From Platanthera guangdongensis (Eukaryota; Streptophyta; Magnoliopsida; Asparagales; Orchidaceae), in the NCBI GenBank assembly GCA_039583875.1, contig CM077147.1, positions 162,439,866 through 162,503,865 on the forward strand: a stretch of DNA of 64,000 nt, read 5' to 3'. Shown one piece after another: positions 10,558 through 20,603 of this stretch; the first letter of the stretch is position 1; the number at the start of each line of letters is the position of its first letter. The position numbers were made by a program, and so were the translations under genes. The notes under the pieces were generated by a model that was not told where the DNA came from, did no database searches, and saw only the letters and a list, made by a program, of their open reading frames with translations.

Positions 10558-10870
10558 CTCACGCCCTATTTATAGTCTAATCTTTCCTGAAGACGAAAGG
10601 GCACGTTGCGTTTAGAATGTTCCAAATTTTTATATAAATACCTAGTGTCGACACTGGGAAAAATTGTCTGTCGAGATGTGTCGACACAAGTCGACACAAG
10701 GATAATGTCTCTCGACACCCTAGTTGTCTTGACACTTATTTTAGTGTCTCGACACATTACTGTATGCAGTGTCGACAAACTTTCTAGTGTCTCGACACAT
10801 TACAATATATAGTGTCAATATATTTTCTGATGTCTCGACACTTTCTTAGATGTCTCGACGCAACTTTTGA
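10558..10870 (-). promoter_or_regulatory. Putative internal promoter of the SIRE-2 aORF
   Basis: In element sense, an array of GTGTCGACAC and GTCTCGACAC palindromes (10870-10640) is followed by CTATAAATAG at 10575-10566 and by the aORF start at 10450. The same array-then-TATA order, with the same motif type, makes up the U3 of the SIRE-2 LTR (array 27480-26820, TATA 26692-26683). Both the TATA decamer and the palindrome are identical or near-identical to the LTR versions. That it drives a separate aORF transcript is inference. Confidence 0.6.
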
Positions 10871-11094
10871 CTTAGTCAAAATTTTGTTCTCTAAGTTAAA
10901 GATACTTGACATTTATGAGGCCTATCCTTGATATGTAGTTGAGTAAACTTAATTACTAACTGATGGGTTCCACCTTCATTTATAGGAGAGAGGCCCCCCC
11001 ATGATCTCCCCCAAAAATGGGTCATAGGTGGCCCACCCCCTCCATGAACTCTCATGAGGAGGAAATCATGGGGGGTGGGGCCCGCCACTCACCC

Positions 11095-11590
11095 CATGGA
11101 GGAAAACCGCCAACGCCTAACCGTCACCGGCGACCGGCCTCCCGCCGGCCTCGCTGGGAGGGCAGCCGCGGCCGGCCGCCTGGCAGCCGCGGCCGGCAGC
11201 CTGGAAGCCGGCGGCCTGGCGGCGGCAGGCCGCCGGCCTGGCCACTGCCGGCCCTCGGCAAGCCGCCGCAGCCGGCCAACCGCTCCCGCGGCCGGCCTCC
11301 CGACCGACCCCTACGTCTGTCCGCCCGGCCGGCCACCAGGCTGCCAGAGGCCCGGCTGCGACATGCCGATGGCCAAGACACCGGCCTAGCCACGTCGGGC
11401 CGCTGGCCTGGCCACGGCCGGCCCTCGGCAGGCCGCCGCAGCCGGCCGCCCAGCCGGCCGCCGAGCTGCCGCCGGCCTGGCCGCGGCAGATAGCCGGCCT
11501 AGCCGCGGCAGGCCGCCGGCCTAGCCGCGGCCGGCCCCCGGGGGGCCGCCAGCCGCCCGACCGGCCACCGCCGCCACCGTGACTGCCCAT
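11095..11590. repeat. Very GC-rich GCCGGCC tract in sLTR-1
   Basis: About 500 bp of almost pure G and C, built from interleaved gccggcc, ccgcggcc and gccgccggcc units. It is the most GC-rich stretch of the window and lies upstream of the LTR TATA box. Long open frames on both strands are consequences of composition (Arg/Pro/Gly/Ala-rich) and are not genes. Confidence 0.85.
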
Positions 11591-11714
11591 TGCCATGGAC
11601 GACCTCCCTGCCGTTCGATCGGGGGGAGGCTCTCGTCACCGTCCGATCAAGAGTGTAACCACCCACTAACCCACCACTTTAGTGGTGGGGCCCGCCATAA
11701 TCCTCCACTGGAGG

Positions 11715-11724
11715 TTATAAAAGG
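11715..11724 (+). promoter_or_regulatory. sLTR-1 TATA box
   Basis: TTATAAAAGG lies downstream of the GC-rich tract, in the position expected for an LTR promoter. Nothing downstream remains to be transcribed except SIRE-2 in antisense. Confidence 0.55.
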
Positions 11725-12350
11725 ACCCCAGGGGCTCTTCATTCTTCACCTTTGGGATGCCCGAAGCTTTCTTCTTTAGGTGAGAGGTCTCCTGCCTCCT
11801 CCCCCGCGTCGGCCTCGAGTCGCCATGAACCACCAGCGGCCGCACACAGCCACCAATGCTCCACCACCGCGTAGCCAGCAGGAAAACGCCTTGGTCCCCG
11901 CAAGAGCCAAAGGAGGAAGGTGACCGCAGCCAGCAAGTGAACGCAACCAGGAGAGCCAGTGCACCGAGACCGTACCACACATTCCAGCATCCAATCCACT
12001 CCCACGGCGCAGCCTGTTACCCGCCGGGAGTCGTAGTCTCTAACTCTCTCCCCAAGCTGTAATCGGAGCGGCCTGTCTCCCTGATTCTCCAACACACTAT
12101 AAACACCGAATTCTAGTGGAATTTGATCGACACAGACCTGGTCACGTGATTTTTTACCCATTTAAGGGGTTTTTCCACGTCATCACATCTTGTGTCAACT
12201 TTCTACTTTCATTGACTGTGTGTGCGCTTGACCGCCTCATGAGCTAAGACGATTCGAACAAATTTGGCCCGACCGGGGCATCGAGTTAGTCCGCAACACT
12301 AACATTTATATTGTATTCCTATATTATATCAGTTTTTATAGGTGCATAAA

Positions 12351-12904
12351 TTACTCATGATTCAACATTCCAAGTTCAAACTTAAAGAAATTAAACATCT
12401 CTTCTTCTAGAAGCTTAATAAAAATGTCACCAATTTGTTTAGTTGTTGGAAGAAATTCTAAACTAATATCTTCATTTTCTACATGTTCCCTAATGAAGTG
12501 ATATCTAATTTCAATATGTTTTGTTCTGCTATGTTATACATGATTGTTTGCAATTGAAATAGCACTAGTAGAATCACAAAATAGTGAAATTTTACTTAGC
12601 TGTAAGTTGTAATTTTGTAATTGATGTTGAATCCAAAGCAATTGTGCACAACAACTTCCAGCTGAAATGTACTCAAATTCAGCTATGAATATTGATACAC
12701 TTGTTTGTCTTTTGCTGCTCCATGACAACAGTCTTCTTCCAAGGAATTGACATGAACCTGAAGTGCTTTTCCTATCTTCTTTACATCCTGCATAATCTGT
12801 ATCTGAAAAACATGTCAGTTCAAAATCACTATTCTTGGGATACCATAGACCAAGATTAGGTGTGTCATTTAGATATCTCAATATTCTTTTGATTATTGTG
12901 TAGT
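12351..12904 (-). pseudogene. SIRE-2 pol C-terminus: RNase H
   Basis: Copia RNase H reading from KRILRYLNDTPNLGLWYP through FSDTDYAGCKEDRKSTSG, SAGSCCAQLLWIQHQL and LFCDSTSAISIANN. The pol ends KFELGMLNHE with TAA at 12351-12353. The conserved Gln after NN.V is a stop (12534-12536). RNase H degrades the RNA strand during reverse transcription. It continues the frame cut by CHR-1 and its end adjoins the solo LTR. Confidence 0.85.
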
Positions 12905-12909
12905 GAGAC

Positions 12910-14135
12910 TGATGGAGACGACGACCTTCAACATGATGATGATGGTACCTTCACGCTTACGGATCATGGTGCCTCTCCAATCAAAGACGCACGTCGCCGC
13001 GACAACCATTTTGATAAACGTCATCGCCGTTACAACCTCCGCTCGCGACACCATAATATTTAATTAATACATATAAATATTCTATTATAAGTATTAATTA
13101 AATATTTTCAGGTTTTCTTTTATTAAATTTTGTTTTGTTAGGACAATATTTATTTTTCATGCTTTGTGGCCTGCATGTAGCCATTTATTTTGTAAGCCAA
13201 TAAATAGGCTATTATGTAGAAGGATTTTTACGATTGATGATAATTGAAATTTGAATCTCCTAAATTTGGAATTGCCTCCTTCCCTCTCTCTTTCCTTCTT
13301 CCCCCTACAGCCAAAATAGGCGTTCTTCTTTTCCTAACGGTTCGGCCAACCCTAGGAGCCGCCGCCCCTCTACTTTCTTCTTCCCTCTTGGCTGCCTGCC
13401 TCCTCCCTCTCCTCCACCGGGATAATCGATCCCCCCTTAACACCCTATCCCTTCCCTAGTTTCGGCAACTCAAAAAAAAAAGGTTCACCACCTTTTCTCT
13501 CTCCTCCTCAAGTGGTCGGCTAAAAGCAAGAGGATTTGGTCTCGTGGAACTTCAACCCGGCGTGATGCAAGGAAGGTGGACAAGTTTTCTCTCCATACGG
13601 CGTGGCTCCGATGGAACCGTTGAAGGGCGATCACGAATAGCGTAGATCTAATTCCCTGATCTATTTCCTAGTGGGATAACGAAATTTCTACAACCTTGAT
13701 AATTATTTTCCCTCTAGATATTTTTTGTGGTGGAAAACTTTGGCGTGAAATCTTGATAGCTTTGAAATCATCGTGATTTTCTTGAACGATTTGTGTTTAT
13801 TTTAATTTTATTTAAGTTCGAGAGTTTTGGCGAATCTCATCTACTTTTTGTTGGGAGAGATCTACCTTTTTCGGAATTGTAGTTTTTGTTAGATCTCTTT
13901 TGGTACAACCTTCTCTCGATCGGATCGGGTGGGTCCTTTTAGCCGGAAAGAATATTGGCCTATAGCCTATTATTCGATCCTAAACGGTTTGGCTGCCCGT
14001 ACGTTAACATTTAATTGAAATAATTGCTTGCGTTTGCGCTGCGCTGAAATTTGTGCGAGTGTATAATTGGAACGTGTAAGAACAATTCAGTTTCATTTGT
14101 CCATTGCGGTTCGTCAGGAGATGTAGCATGCATCA
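12910..14135 (+). repeat. CHR-1 5' LTR
   Basis: Starts TGATGGAGACGACG and ends ATGCATCA. A TATA-like ccaataaataggc lies at about 13197-13209. Unlike the other LTRs here, I saw no palindrome array. Its distal part (13230-14130) matches the 3' LTR closely. Confidence 0.9.
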
Positions 14136-14138
14136 ATT

Positions 14139-14154
14139 TGGTATTAGAGATAGG
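14139..14154 (+). other. CHR-1 primer-binding site
   Basis: TGGTATTAGAGATAGG lies three bases after the LTR end and is a diverged initiator tRNA-Met site (TGGTATCAGAGC). Confidence 0.6.
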
Positions 14155-14386
14155 TTCACGTCAATTTCCTAATTGACACCCTCCCCTCTCTTGCCTTGTT
14201 CATCGACATGCACTTGTCTAGCACGTCGATTTGTGTCAAAATTATATAAAACAAATTTCCTGGTCTGCCAATAGCGGCCTAAATTTCTTATTTTTCTGCA
14301 AAAAAAAATCAAAAATTTTTTTAATAGTCTCTTTATTATTTTCATTAAGAAAATAATAAAAATCTATTTTTTACCCTAGATAGTAA

Positions 14387-16198
14387 GTGGGAACAATTAT
14401 TTCTGAACTACTGTTTTGCATGCGCACTAGATTAGGCACGGAGTATACCCCGTCTTCCTCCCAAATGGCGGCCGAGCAGGATGCGGGTCACGGTTCCACA
14501 GTGAATAATGAACTCCGTCAGAAGTTCACGGGTCAGTTGACAGAGATTAGGGAGATGCTTCACGAAATGAGAATAAACCAAGCCGCTCCCCGTAATCAAG
14601 CCGCCCTCCCACGTGACGAAAGGAATAATAATCAGCATAACGATCATGTTTCGCGTGCACCTTTTCAAAATAATCAGGAACCATTTGAGTTTGATATTAC
14701 TATGGCGGTACGAGTCAAACCCCCATCGTATGATGCCCTGGGAGAACCCCAAGTCTTTTTAGACTGGGTTATGACGATAGAGTGTTATTTCGAGTGGCAC
14801 AGTCTGACTGACGAAAATATGGTGAGAGTAGCGAGGATGAAGCTTTTTTGTCAGGCTAAGATATTCTGGTTGAATGAGTAACGTCGTCTAGGTGCGGTGA
14901 ATGGTGGCTTACCACCAATTGGTTGGGCAGCCATGAAAGCTATGTTGACTGATAAGTACGTCCCCGCATATCATCGGACACAGATGTTTCATGAGTTAGC
15001 GACACTTAAGCAAGGGAATAGATCGGTCTCTGAATACATGAGTCTTCTCAAGTATATGATGATTAGTCGTGATGTTAGGGAGATGCTAGAGATCACCCTA
15101 TCTTGATTTCATATGGGGCTCAACCCCGACATTCAGAGTAAGCTACTGCGATATGGTCACACTGATTTGAGCACCACTTTTAATGCCACATTGGATATTA
15201 AAAAGCGCAATGTTTTCAAGTCCAAGAATCAATCTTTTCAGAAGGATAAGGGCAAGTCCATCTTAGGACAACCCCCTCTATTTACATCTAGGGAAAAGGG
15301 TAAGTTTTTGTCGCATGATTCAAACTCGGTAGTTATAACGGCTAGGAATATTAAGAATCCTACTGGCGAAAGAGTACCTATGGGTAGGATTAACAAAACG
15401 AACGCTACATGTCTTGACTGTGGGATCCAGGGACATTATTCTAGTGAATGTCATACTAAACCCATGCCTCTAGACCTTTTAGATACCTCAACGGAGCCTG
15501 CCGAGATAGTATATGATTCTAGCGAAGATTCCAAGTCGGAGGGCGTGCCTAATGATATAGATGATGATAATAATATGATGGTGATGAGGTGTATCTTAGC
15601 AACTCCACGTCCGTCGGATGAACGGAACAGAATGAATATATTTTCATTAAATTTTAAAAGTGGAGATAAATGGTGTAAGTTGATAATCGATAGTGGTAGT
15701 TGTATGAACGTTGTGTCAGAAAATGCGGTGTCAAGGATGTTATTAACCAATGAACCCCACCCACACCCTTATAAGGTTGCTTGGGTAAATAAGACATCCC
15801 TTCCGGTCTCGAAGCGTTGTTTGGTACCTCTTACCATCAAGGGTTATTCTGAAAAGATTTGGTGCGACATCATCCCCATGGATGCCTGTCACGTGTTATT
15901 GGGACGCCCATGGCTCTATGACCATGACGTTACCCACTTAGGGCGCGCTAATACGTATGAGTTTAAATTGAATGGTAAGACCATAACTTTAAAACCCACC
16001 CCGCCCAATGATCCTACTGTCCCTTCTAAGGACACGATAATTCCTATCAAGAAGAAGACGATCAGCCTGATAGGTAGGAAGGAGTTTGAGCGAGATACTT
16101 TTATGGCCGGTGTAATCTACACGCTAGTTTGTTTACAAGATAAGGAAGAAGTGTCCCCATTTGATAATTTACCACTAGCGATCAGGAAACTCTTATAA
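14387..16198 (+). pseudogene. CHR-1 gag and protease
   Basis: One frame with in-frame stops at 14879 (TAA), 15104 (TGA) and 16196 (TAA). Gag has the Retrotrans_gag pattern (DWVMTIECYFEWHSLTDE, ARMKLFCQAKIFW, LATLKQGNRSVSEYM) and a zinc knuckle CLDCGIQGHYSSEC near 15410-15455. The retropepsin site is LIIDSGSCMNVVS near 15680-15720, and ILL-type LLGRPWLYD follows near 15895. The product would assemble the particle and cleave the polyprotein. The likely start is the ATG at 14387 or the one at 14465. Confidence 0.8.
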
Positions 16199-17802
16199 GA
16201 GTATAAGGATGTCTATTCGGATGAGCTACCATCCAAGTTACCCCCCATGCGGGAAATCCAGCATGAGATAGATTTTGTGTCGGGTTCCTCCTTGCCTAAC
16301 CTTCCCCACTACCGACTTAACCATTCCGCACATCATGAATTGGAAAAGTTAGTCTCGGATTTACTAAGTAAGGGGTTTATCCGTCATAGCAAGAGTCCTT
16401 GTGTTGTACTTTCACTATTGGCCACAAAGAAAGACGGTTCTTGGAGAATGTGTGTGGACTACGGGGCCATTAATAAAATTACTGTCAAGTATAGGTTTCC
16501 CTTCCCGCGTTTGGATGATTTATTGGACATGCTAGCTGGGGCCACGATTTTCTCTAAGTTGGATCTTAAGAGTGGCTACCACCAAATAAGAATTGGGGAG
16601 GGTGACGAGTGGAAAACAGCTTTTAAATTGAAAGATTGGCTTTATGAGTGGATGGTGCTAGGAGAGGGGCTCACTAATGGCCCAAGTACTTTTTCAAGGT
16701 TGATGACTCATGTGTTTAAACCCTTCATGGGAAAATTTGTAGTTGTCTATTTTGATGATGTTTTAATCTTTAACACATCTTTGACTGATCATGAGACGCA
16801 TTTAAGGACAGTCCTTACCACCTTGTGGAAAGAAGAAATCTATGTAAATATTAAAAAAAATGCTCATTCTTTGTGAATTCTGTGGAGTTCCTTGGCTATA
16901 TTGTGAGTTCGGAAGGTATATATGTAGATCCTAAGAAGGTCCAAGCCATTAATGATTGGTCGGAGCCTACCAACATAAGAGATGTTAGGAGTTTTCACGG
17001 ACTAGCTACATTTTACCGCCAGTTCATTCGAGATTTTAGTAGCATCATGGCACCGATCACAGAGTGCATGACAAAAGGTGAATTTACATGGACCAAATCG
17101 GCCACTAAAGCGTTTGAAACCATTAAATCCCGAATGTCGGAAGCTCCTCTTTTACGATTGCCAGATTTTAATAAGGTTTTTGAATTGTCCTGTGACGCAT
17201 CTGGCGTAGGTATTGGCGGTGTATTGAGTCAGGAGGATCATCTTATTGCATATTTTAGCGAGAAACTTGCGGGCCCAAAATTAAACTATTCCAATTATGA
17301 CAGAGAGTTTTTCGCTGTTATTCGTTGCCTCTAACATTGACGACATTATTTAATCTCTAAAGAATTTGTAATAAAATCTGATCATGATGCCTTGAGGTTT
17401 GTAAACTCTCAAAACAAAAGTAGTCCCCAACATACTAAGGCTCTATTTGTTTGGGTGTTTCGCAACTCCGTTTTGGGCAAACGCTGCCAGAAGGAGGGTA
17501 AACAAATGAACCTCCGGCGACGTTTGCTCCGTTTCCACCTGACCGCCTTGAGAAACGCCCCAAAAAGCTCCGTTTGGAGCAGCCACCTCCCCATCCGGTT
17601 TGAACTCTCCGTTTCCACCCACCGGATCGACCCGCCACCACTAAAACAAATGAAACCTAAGTGGATCTCCTATCTTCAGGAGTACACTTTTATAATAAAA
17701 CACCTTAAGGGAACATTAAATCATGTGGCCAACGCCCTTAGTCGTGTCTCTTTATTACTGACTACGCTTGAGGTGAACGTTATTGGGTTTGATAGAATTT
17801 AG
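16199..17802 (+). pseudogene. CHR-1 reverse transcriptase and RNase H
   Basis: RT motifs in order: [35 protein letters not shown], and the catalytic YFDD at about 16748-16759. The frame breaks at an A-run (16852-16860), then resumes as [15 protein letters not shown]. RNase H begins at [17 protein letters not shown] near 17180 and has a stop at 17332. It is then interrupted by the MITE at 17439-17657; on the far side SYLQEYTFIIKHLKGTLNHVANALSR completes the domain. Flank similarity is continuous across the MITE. Confidence 0.82.
17439..17657. mobile_element. MITE-1, Tourist/PIF-Harbinger-like
   Basis: A 219-bp insert with terminal inverted repeats: left GGCTCTATTTGTTTGGG, right end reverse-complementing to GGTTTCATTTGTTTTAG. 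It is flanked by the direct repeat TAA (17436-17438 and 17658-17660). The TAA/TTA duplication and GG(C/G)...TTTGTTTGG ends are typical of Tourist-like MITEs. It interrupts a conserved RNase H segment, so its boundaries are independently supported by the coding frame. It encodes nothing itself and would depend on a PIF/Harbinger transposase. Confidence 0.85.
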
Positions 17803-19005
17803 GATGAGTACATTAATTGCCCAGATTTTAAGGAAATATATTTATCCGTTCAAAGTGACTCCCCCACGACCATTTCTGCCTATTATATTAGGGACGACTA
17901 TTTATTTAAGCACTCGAAGATGTGTATCCCTAATTCCTCATTACATCATTTCATCATTTGTGAGCTACATAGTGTCTGGTTAGGTGGATATTTTGGCAGT
18001 GACATGACCATCACGTTAGTGGAAGATAAGTTTTATTGGCCCGACCTTAAGTCAACGGTTAGTAAGATCGTGGGAAGTTGTAGCACGTGTCAATTAGCTA
18101 AGGGGAACAAAATGAATGCGGGACAGTATACCCCTCTTCAGATTCCTTCCATTCCCTGGGAAGATATTAGTATGGACTTCGTTCTAGGCTTACCCACCAC
18201 GTTTAGACGTAATGATTCCATTCTAGTGGTAGTAGATCGTTTCTCTAAAATGGCCAATTTCATTGCGTGTAATAAGACCAGTGATGCGTCACATATGGCA
18301 AAACTATTCTTTAAAATTGTTGGGCATCGGGGAGTTCCTAAGACAATAGTGACCGATAGAGACACAAAATTTACTAGTTATTTTTGGAAGACCCTTTGGA
18401 AAATTATGGCCACCAAACTTTAGTTTTCTTCGGCCTACCATCCACAGATGGATGGACAAACGGAAGTGGTAAACCGAAGTTTGGGAAATTTGTTTCGTTG
18501 TCTTGTGGGTGACCACAAGGGTATGTGGGACATAATCCTTCCCCATACTCATCTAGCCTATAATAATTCGAAAAATAGGTCCACAGGTCTATCACTAAAT
18601 GAAATCGTGCATGGATATAAAGCACCAGTGCCACTTGACTTGATTCTGTTACATCCATCTTATAAGTCAAGTCAATTCACACAAGAATTTGCCTCTCATA
18701 TCCACAAGTTGCATAAGCACATTAAAGACACGTTAGCCACAAAATATGCGACTTATCAATCTCAAGCTAACATACATAAGAGGGTGTCTTACTTTCAAAT
18801 TGGCAATTTAGTCATGGTGCGTCTCATCCCTGAACGGTTGCCTTCGGGTACCATAAAAAAGTTAGTGAATTGGCGAGCTTGTCCATTTCGAATCTTAATG
18901 AAATTAGGAGAAAACACATTTCTATTAGAGTTACCCACTGATTGGGGAATTTCCCCTATTTGCAATGTTTCGGATTTAACGCCTTATGTTTCTCCATCAC
19001 TTTAA
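17803..19005 (+). pseudogene. CHR-1 integrase
   Basis: The zinc region ends CSTCQLAKGNK near 18090, but the usual second His is Tyr (LGGYFG). Catalytic residues are visible as Asp in DISMDFVLGLP and in VTDRDTKF, and Glu in HPQMDGQTEVVNR. A TAG separates the core (17920-18423) from the rest (18424-19005). The C-terminal part carries FQIGNLVMVRL and PYVSPSL. The enzyme inserts cDNA into the genome; the lost His and the stop make this copy defective. Confidence 0.82.
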
Positions 19006-19135
19006 TTGTCTGCCTGTCTGTTTGGGTCCACTGAAATTTCTAATAGGTTTGGGGTGAGCTTGTTCCTGGATCGCTCTCTACACCGGTCTCCACTAGAGGT
19101 ACGTTGAATGTTGATGCAGAAACTTTTCTCCTTCT

Positions 19136-19345
19136 TTGATTAATGCTTTTCTAAGGTTCCCCAGGACCACCTTTTTGCCAGACAGGATTCTCCGAGATGA
19201 GGTTCTTTCCTCTCCACTTGGTGACATTCTCCGCTACTTGATTCGATGGCGTGATCGTCCAGCTTCTGATGATTCATGGCTTCCTGAAGCGGAGGTCGTT
19301 CTTTTGGATGATGATCTTATACGACAGTACATTCAACAAAACTCA
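19136..19345 (+). pseudogene. CHR-1 chromodomain
   Basis: ILRDEVLSSPLGDILRYLIRWRDRP followed by DDSWLPEAEVVL matches a chromodomain's aromatic and WE/WL positions. Such domains sit at the integrase C-terminus of chromoviruses and can direct insertion to particular chromatin. It lies in a different frame from the integrase core, close to the polypurine tract and 3' LTR. Confidence 0.7.
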
Positions 19346-19370
19346 TCAGTGATGAGTACTTTTGAGTGGG

Positions 19371-20598
19371 GGATGGAGACGACGACCTTCAACACGATGA
19401 CGATGGTACCGGCACGCTTACGGATGATGGTGCCTCTCCAATCAAAGACACATGTTGCCTCGAAAGCCATTTTGATAAACATCATCGCCATTACAACCTC
19501 CGCTCACGGCGCCATAATAATTAATTAATACATATAAATGTTCTATTATAAGTATTAATTAAATATTTTCATGTTTCCTTTTATTAAAATTTGTTTTGAT
19601 TGGACAATATTTATTTTTCATGCTTTATGGGCTGCATGTAGCCATTTATTTTGTAAGCCTATAAATAGGCTATTATGTAGAAGGATTTTTACGATTGATG
19701 ATAATTGAAATTTGAATCTCCTAAATTTGGAATTGCCTCCTTCCCTCTCTCTTTCCTTCTTCCCCCTACAACTAAATAGGTGTTCTTCTTCTCCTAATGG
19801 TTCGGCCAACCCTAGGAGCCGCCGCCCCTCTACTTTCCTCCTCCCTCTTAGCCGCCTGCCTCCTCCATCTCCTCCACCGAAATAATTGATCCCCCTTTAA
19901 CACCCTATCCCTTCCCTAGTTTCGGCCACCCAAAAGAAAAAAAAGTTTCACCACCTTTTCTCTCTCCTCCTCAAATGGCCGGCTAAAAGCAAGAGGATTT
20001 GGTCTTGTGGAACTTCAACCCGGCGTGATGCAAGGAAGGTGGACAAGTTTTCTCTCCATCCGGCGTGGCTCCGGTGGAACCGTTGAAGGGCGATCACGAC
20101 TAGCGTAGATCTAATTCCGTGATCTATTTCCTAGTAGGGTAACAAAATTTCTACAACCTTGATAATTATTTTCCCTCTAGATAATTTTTGTGGTGGAAAA
20201 CTTTGGCATGAAATTTTGATAGCGTTGAAATCATCGTGGTTTTCTTGAACAATTTGTGTTTATTTTAATTTTATTTAAGTTCAAAAGGTTTGGCGAACAT
20301 CGTCTACTTTTTGTTGGGAGAGATCTACCTTTTTCCGAATCGTAATTTTTGGTAGATCTCTTTTGCTACAACCTTCGCTCGATCGGACCGGGTGGGTCTT
20401 TTTAGCCGGAAAGAATATTGGCTTATAGCCTATTATTCGATCTTAAACGGTTTGGCTACCCGTACGTTAGCATCTAATTGAAATAATTGCTTGTGTGTGC
20501 GCTGCGCTGAAATTTGTACGAGTGTAGAATTGGAACGTGTAAGAACAATTCAGTGTCATTTATCCATTGCGGTTAGTCAGGATACATAGCCTGCATCA
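19371..20598 (+). repeat. CHR-1 3' LTR
   Basis: Preceded by the purine run gagtgggg (19364-19371) and ending CTGCATCA at 20598. The first two bases are GG where the 5' LTR has TG, a probable mutation. TATA box cctataaataggc lies at 19658-19670, with a better consensus than in the 5' LTR. Confidence 0.88.
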
Positions 20599-20603
20599 GA
20601 GAC

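Larger units (their letters stand above)
10961..12298 (+). mobile_element. Solo LTR (sLTR-1) with 5-bp duplication
   Basis: The sequence begins TGATGGGTTCC and ends GTCCGCAACA. It is flanked by the exact direct repeat ctaac (10956-10960 and 12299-12303). The flanks on both sides belong to SIRE-2. There is no internal coding region, so it is a 1338-bp solo LTR left by recombination between the two LTRs of an element. A TATA box at 11715 gives the plus orientation. It resembles no other LTR in the window; the superfamily is undetermined. Confidence 0.85.
12910..20598 (+). mobile_element. CHR-1: complete chromodomain Ty3/gypsy element
   Basis: A 7.69-kb element with two LTRs of about 1.23 kb, flanked by the exact duplication gagac (12905-12909 and 20599-20603). 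Internal order is gag, protease, RT, RNase H, integrase, chromodomain, which defines a chromovirus. Gag through RT shares one frame, now with stops, so the original was probably a single gag-pol ORF. LTR starts compared by eye differ at about one base in ten, so the insertion is old. It lies in SIRE-2 pol between RT and RNase H. Confidence 0.9.

Noticed and set aside
11017..11596. Arg/Pro/Gly-rich open frames up to 159 codons
   Set aside because: Stop codons are rare in almost pure GC sequence; both strands are open; the tract lies in a solo LTR with exact duplications.
17392..17802. Small independent gene with a basic, Arg-rich N-terminal part
   Set aside because: The frame is made of RNase H code interrupted by a MITE; the unusual residues are translated MITE sequence.
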